This document shows, one piece after another, positions 60,803-64,000 of a DNA stretch of 64,000 nt. Location: positions 124,001 to 188,000 of the forward strand of contig JBBDXS010000014.1 in NCBI GenBank assembly GCA_040902195.1. Direction: 5' to 3'. Made by a program: the position numbers and the translations under genes. The DNA comes from JBBDXS01 sp040902195 (GTDB taxonomy: Bacteria; Chloroflexota; Dehalococcoidia; DSTF01; RBG-16-68-14). The notes under the pieces are model-generated. The model was not told the origin of the DNA. It searched no databases and was given only the letters and a program-made list of their open reading frames with translations. The first letter of the stretch is position 1. The number at the start of each line of letters is the position of its first letter.

Positions 60803-61398
60803 GCGGAGCGCGATACGACGCCAGCGTGCACGACGTCGCTAAAGCCCGCGACATCGTGCGACATGATCAGCAAGTCGCGGGTCCTACCTTCCCTATCGAC
60901 AACGTAGTCGGCGAGCAGCGCCTCCGGGCGGAAGCCCAGGCGCTCGAAGGTGACACGCGCGCCGGTCTGGTCGGGCGTCATCTGCGCCGTGATCTTGCGC
61001 AGGCCGATGTCGCGCGCGATGGAGAATACCTCATCGGTTAGGCGGCGGCCGAGACCTAGCCGGCGGTATTCCGCGCCGACGTTGACGCGGATCTCGCCCA
61101 CGTGGCGGTTCCACATCGCGTCGTTGTGGTGGATGCTGGCGTAGCCGACGACCTGCCCGCCTGTTTCGGCGAGGACGGTGATCGTGCGACCACCCTCGAT
61201 GTTGGCGACCCACTCGTCGAGACCGTCCGGCGTCGTGATGTTCAGACGGAGGAAGAGCAGGTCGTCGTGCGGGAGGCTGCGCGCGAACGCAAGGACGGCG
61301 TCCCGGTCGCTGGCCGTCATGAGACGGAACGTCACGGGCCCTTTGGAGAGCATGACGTCTCGAGGATACGTGCGGCTGATCTTCTCTGTGTCGGTCAT
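60799..61398 (-). CDS. GNAT family N-acetyltransferase
   Basis: A 199-residue acetyltransferase. VNVGAEYRRLGLGRRLTDEVF is the acetyl-CoA binding segment and ARVTFERLGFRPEALL the conserved end. AGGAAGGGAG lies right before ATG 61398. It faces the wax-ester synthase gene tail-to-tail. The acceptor is unknown. Confidence 0.85.
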   Translation of the reverse strand: MTDTEKISRTYPRDVMLSKGPVTFRLMTASDRDAVLAFARSLPHDDLLFLRLNITTPDGLDEWVANIEGGRTITVLAETGGQVVGYASIHHNDAMWNRHVGEIRVNVGAEYRRLGLGRRLTDEVFSIARDIGLRKITAQMTPDQTGARVTFERLGFRPEALLADYVVDREGRTRDLLIMSHDVAGFSDVVHAGVVSRSA

Positions 61399-61442
61399 GG
61401 CTCCCTTCCTCGCCGTAGGATCGTTTATGTCTTCTACCAGAG

Positions 61443-62276
61443 TCAGTCCCAGAAGTCCAGCGCCTGGCGCATCGTCTGTTCGAACTGCTCGTCGTCGAGC
61501 TGGTGGCGCAGGCCACCGATCATCTCGGCGTCCTGCCCGACGAGATAACGCAGCTTGGGCTTCTCCTCCTGCGCAACGTTGTAGATGAGATCGGCGACTT
61601 GCTGCGCGTCGCCACGAGCGGCAGCAGCGGGCAGCCGCGTTAGCGACTCCTCGAAGCGCTGCGAGCGTTCGAGGTAGGGCGAGCCTTCGGTGAAGCGCCG
61701 CGAGACCCGTCGCGTGTTCTCGATGTTGGTTTGAAACCCGCCCGGCTCGACGCAGGAGACCTTGATCCCGAAGGGGCTGGCTTCGTAATAGAGCGCCTCG
61801 CTGGCGGCCTCCAGCGCCTTCTTGCTTGCGGAATAGATGCCGTCAAACGGCGGCGTCACGACGGCGGCGAGCGACGAGACGTTGATGATACGCCCGCCCC
61901 CCTGCTGGCGCATCTGCGGAACGACGGCGCGGGTCATGCGCAGCGCGCCGAAGAAGTTTGTCTCGAAGACTTCCTTTGCCTCAGCATCGTCGGTCTCCTC
62001 AATGGGCCCTCGGTGGCCAATGCCCGCGTTATTCACGAGCACATCGATCCGCCCTGCCTTAGCGATGACCTGCTGCACGCCGCTCGCGACGGAGGCGTCG
62101 TCGTTGACGTCGATCTGGAGGATCTCGATCGGGAGGCCTTCCGCCTCGCGGGCGAGGTCGGCGCCGCGCGAGGTGTCGCGCATGGTGGCGAAGACCGTGT
62201 CGCCCTGGTTCGCGAAGTGGAGCGCGGCCAGCTTGCCGAAGCCGCTGGCGCATCCGGTGATCAGTACGATGGCCAT
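61443..62276 (-). CDS. SDR-family oxidoreductase
   Basis: A 277-residue SDR with ITGCASGFG at 6-14, NNAGIGHRGP, Ser134/Ser135, Tyr148 and Lys152. The long C-terminal region resembles the retinol dehydrogenase-like or fatty-acyl SDR subgroup. ATG 62276 begins the fold, with AAAGGA about ten bases upstream; the longer frame is not coding. It is probably co-transcribed with the acetyltransferase. The substrate is unknown. Confidence 0.87.
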   Translation of the reverse strand: MAIVLITGCASGFGKLAALHFANQGDTVFATMRDTSRGADLAREAEGLPIEILQIDVNDDASVASGVQQVIAKAGRIDVLVNNAGIGHRGPIEETDDAEAKEVFETNFFGALRMTRAVVPQMRQQGGGRIINVSSLAAVVTPPFDGIYSASKKALEAASEALYYEASPFGIKVSCVEPGGFQTNIENTRRVSRRFTEGSPYLERSQRFEESLTRLPAAAARGDAQQVADLIYNVAQEEKPKLRYLVGQDAEMIGGLRHQLDDEQFEQTMRQALDFWD

Positions 62277-62403
62277 GATGGAGGTCCTTTCCGCCAGGCG
62301 ACGCCCGGCCCTCGGTAACGCGTGGAATAAGGCGAAGCGATTGTACACGGAAGAAGCCAGCCGCAACAAGGAACGCGGGCTCGGGCGTGGAGCCGTTCTA
62401 GAG

Positions 62404-62409
62404 TAGAAT
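62404..62409 (+). promoter_or_regulatory. -10 box of the permease gene
   Basis: TAGAAT, nine bases before TTG 62419. Confidence 0.4.
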
Positions 62410-62418
62410 GCGCTCGAT

Positions 62419-63714
62419 TTGGTAGATGAACCCGCGCGACTCCGGCCGCGGCTCGGCCTCGTAGAGACGACGCTGAGCGGCGTCGGCATTATTCTCGGCG
62501 CCGGGATCTACGTCCTCGTCGGCGACGTGGCGGGCAAAGCCGGCGACACGCTGTGGGTCTCGTTCCTCTTCGCTGCGCTCGCCGCCGCGGCGATCGGGCT
62601 CTGCTACGCCGAGCTCGCGTCCGCGTTTCCGCGCGCGGGCGCCGACTACGAGTACACGCGGCAGGCGCTCGGCGCGCGGTCGGCGTTCGTGGTGGGGTGG
62701 CTGATCGTGATCGGGAACCTCGTTGCGGCGGCCGCGGTGGCGATCGGCTTCGCGAGCTACTTGCAGGAGTTCTGGGACGTCGGCATCCGCCCGATCGCCG
62801 TCGGCGTGCTGATCGTCGCGACGCTGATCGCGTGGGTGGGCATCCGCGAGACTGTCTGGACCGCGATCGCCCTTACGCTGATCGAGGCGGCCGGGCTCGT
62901 GTTCGTGATCGCCATCGGCGTGCCGCACTTCGGCGACGTCGACTTGCTGGCCGCCAAAGGCGGCGCGTTTGGGATCTTCTCCGGCGCGGCGCTGGTGATG
63001 TTCGCGTTCATCGGCTTCGAGCAGATCGCGACGCTGGCGGAAGAGACGCGCGACGCGCCGCGAACGGTCCCGCGGGCGCTGCTGCTCGCGATCGTCGTGA
63101 CGACGGCGCTGTACCTCCTCGTCGCCGTCTCGGCCGTGAGCGTGCTGGGTTGGGAAGCGTTGAGCGACTCCGATGCGCCGCTGGCCGCCGTGACGGAGGA
63201 GGTGCTGGGCGGCCGCGCGTCGGACTACCTCGCGGTCGTCGCGCTGTTTTCGACCGCGAACACGGTTCTCCTACTGCTGGTCGCGGCGTCGCGGCTGATC
63301 TACGGGATGGCGGACACGGGCAGCCTGCCGCGCTTCCTAGCGTGGGTCCACCCGCGCATGCACACGCCGGTGCGCGCCATCGTGCTGTCGCTGGTCGTCT
63401 CGATGGGCTTTGCGCTCTCGGGCGACCTCGAGCTCGTGGCCGGCGCGACGAACTTCGCCGTATTCATCGGCTTCGGCGCCGTAGCGGTCTCACTCATCGT
63501 GCTGCGCTTTCGCGCGCCTGAACTCGAGCGGCCGTTCCGCGCGCCGCTCAACATCGGCCGGATGCCGCTCCTGCCGGTCGTGGCGCTTGGCGCCATCGCG
63601 TTCATGATGGCCAACCTGGACATCGACGCCCTGATCGTAGGCGGCGGCCTCTTCTTGCTCGGCGTTGTCGCCATGGAGGCGCTTGAGCTATGGAGGCCGG
63701 CACATGCCGCGTAG
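62419..63714 (+). CDS. APC-family amino-acid permease
   Basis: A 431-residue membrane transporter of the amino acid-polyamine-organocation family with about twelve helices. The first helix carries SGVGIILGAGIYVLVGD, the substrate-binding glycine-rich break of the family, and FAFIGFEQIATLAEE is the helix 6 motif. The start is probably TTG 62419, nine bases after TAGAAT. The substrate, likely an amino acid or amine, cannot be told. Confidence 0.9.
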   Translation: MVDEPARLRPRLGLVETTLSGVGIILGAGIYVLVGDVAGKAGDTLWVSFLFAALAAAAIGLCYAELASAFPRAGADYEYTRQALGARSAFVVGWLIVIGNLVAAAAVAIGFASYLQEFWDVGIRPIAVGVLIVATLIAWVGIRETVWTAIALTLIEAAGLVFVIAIGVPHFGDVDLLAAKGGAFGIFSGAALVMFAFIGFEQIATLAEETRDAPRTVPRALLLAIVVTTALYLLVAVSAVSVLGWEALSDSDAPLAAVTEEVLGGRASDYLAVVALFSTANTVLLLLVAASRLIYGMADTGSLPRFLAWVHPRMHTPVRAIVLSLVVSMGFALSGDLELVAGATNFAVFIGFGAVAVSLIVLRFRAPELERPFRAPLNIGRMPLLPVVALGAIAFMMANLDIDALIVGGGLFLLGVVAMEALELWRPAHAA

Positions 63715-63774
63715 AAGCAGCAAAGCCCTGGTAGTCTTGGCTTCCGGTTCTAGGTTCTAGGTTCTCCGTCGCGC

Positions 63775-63780
63775 TACCAT
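63775..63780 (+). promoter_or_regulatory. -10 box, leaderless start of lysS
   Basis: TACCAT, seven bases before ATG 63788. Confidence 0.5.
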
Positions 63781-63787
63781 GGCGCTG

Positions 63788-64000
63788 ATGTCAGACCAAG
63801 GCCCGGAACAGCAGCACACGTCTCGGCTGGCCGAGGTGCGCGCCGCGCGCATCGAGAAGCTGGAGCGGCTGCGCGCGCTGGGCATCGACCCCTACCCGGC
63901 CAGCTTCCCTAATCGAGAGCGCATTGCGGACGTACGCGAGCGCGAAGGCGGCGCGAAGGCGCGCGTCGCGGGCCGCCTCGTCCTCTGGCGGCGGCATGGC
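63788..64000 (+). CDS. lysS: Lysyl-tRNA synthetase, N-terminal part
   Basis: The first 71 codons of a class II lysyl-tRNA synthetase cut by the window end. The segment RIEKLERLRALGIDPYP is the typical N-terminus, followed by the beginning of the OB-fold anticodon-binding domain (RVAGRLVLWRRHG). The start at ATG 63788 follows the TACCAT box by seven bases. Confidence 0.88.
   Translation, partial: MSDQGPEQQHTSRLAEVRAARIEKLERLRALGIDPYPASFPNRERIADVREREGGAKARVAGRLVLWRRHG

Overview
The window is GC-rich, densely packed bacterial chromosome. Gene content is a core set (typA, topA, dprA, ruvX, mltG, aro genes, hisS, rel, addAB, lysS) mixed with CoA-transferases, short-chain dehydrogenases, and polyhydroxyalkanoate (PHA) and wax-ester storage genes. 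Many single genes start directly behind a TANNNT -10 box with no room for a ribosome binding site, while genes inside operons overlap as ATGA or GTGA. With the dispersed GTCA-ended and GGACAG palindromes, this suggests a Chloroflexota lineage (Dehalococcoidia-like), probably a metagenome scaffold because a 100-N gap lies inside a tandem repeat. The phylum is inference.

Layout. 145-5658: a CaiB/BaiF CoA-transferase pair, an SDR, an unknown protein and a Gfo/Idh/MocA oxidoreductase. 5843-7781: typA and its terminator. 7990-10296: a segment bounded by two nearly identical 60-base direct repeats. It holds a PH-domain membrane protein, a 550-base non-coding stretch full of perfect hairpins behind an extended -10 box, a three-TM protein, a convergent 37-residue peptide and a kinase gene remnant. 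10409-18889: a second CoA-transferase pair, SDRs, enoyl-CoA hydratase-like and hydrolase genes, a lipoprotein and a YjbR-like gene. 18918-27052: tandem copies of the xerC 3' end, then xerC, topA, dprA, a CorC-type protein and a GlmU-like nucleotidyltransferase, all on the minus strand. 27478-37888: membrane lipid and glycosyl enzymes, then a tightly coupled ruvX-mltG-aroE-x-y-aroC-aroKB operon. 37869-48509: hisS, rel, an HD-GYP protein, a serine hydrolase cluster, nagB/nagA, a crotonase and a HAD enzyme. 48554-55122: addB-addA. 54967-60802: PHA synthase phaC/phaE, a phasin gene with an in-frame stop, a lipase and a wax-ester synthase/DGAT. 60799-64000: acetyltransferase, SDR, amino-acid permease and the start of lysS.

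How it fits together. The CoA-transferases, SDRs, crotonases and storage genes suggest heavy acyl-CoA traffic with carbon stored as PHA and neutral lipid. The aro operon gives four of the shikimate steps (aroB, aroE, aroK, aroC). The main candidate for something undescribed is the structured RNA with its membrane protein at 8806-10032. No tRNA, rRNA or CRISPR array was recognised.
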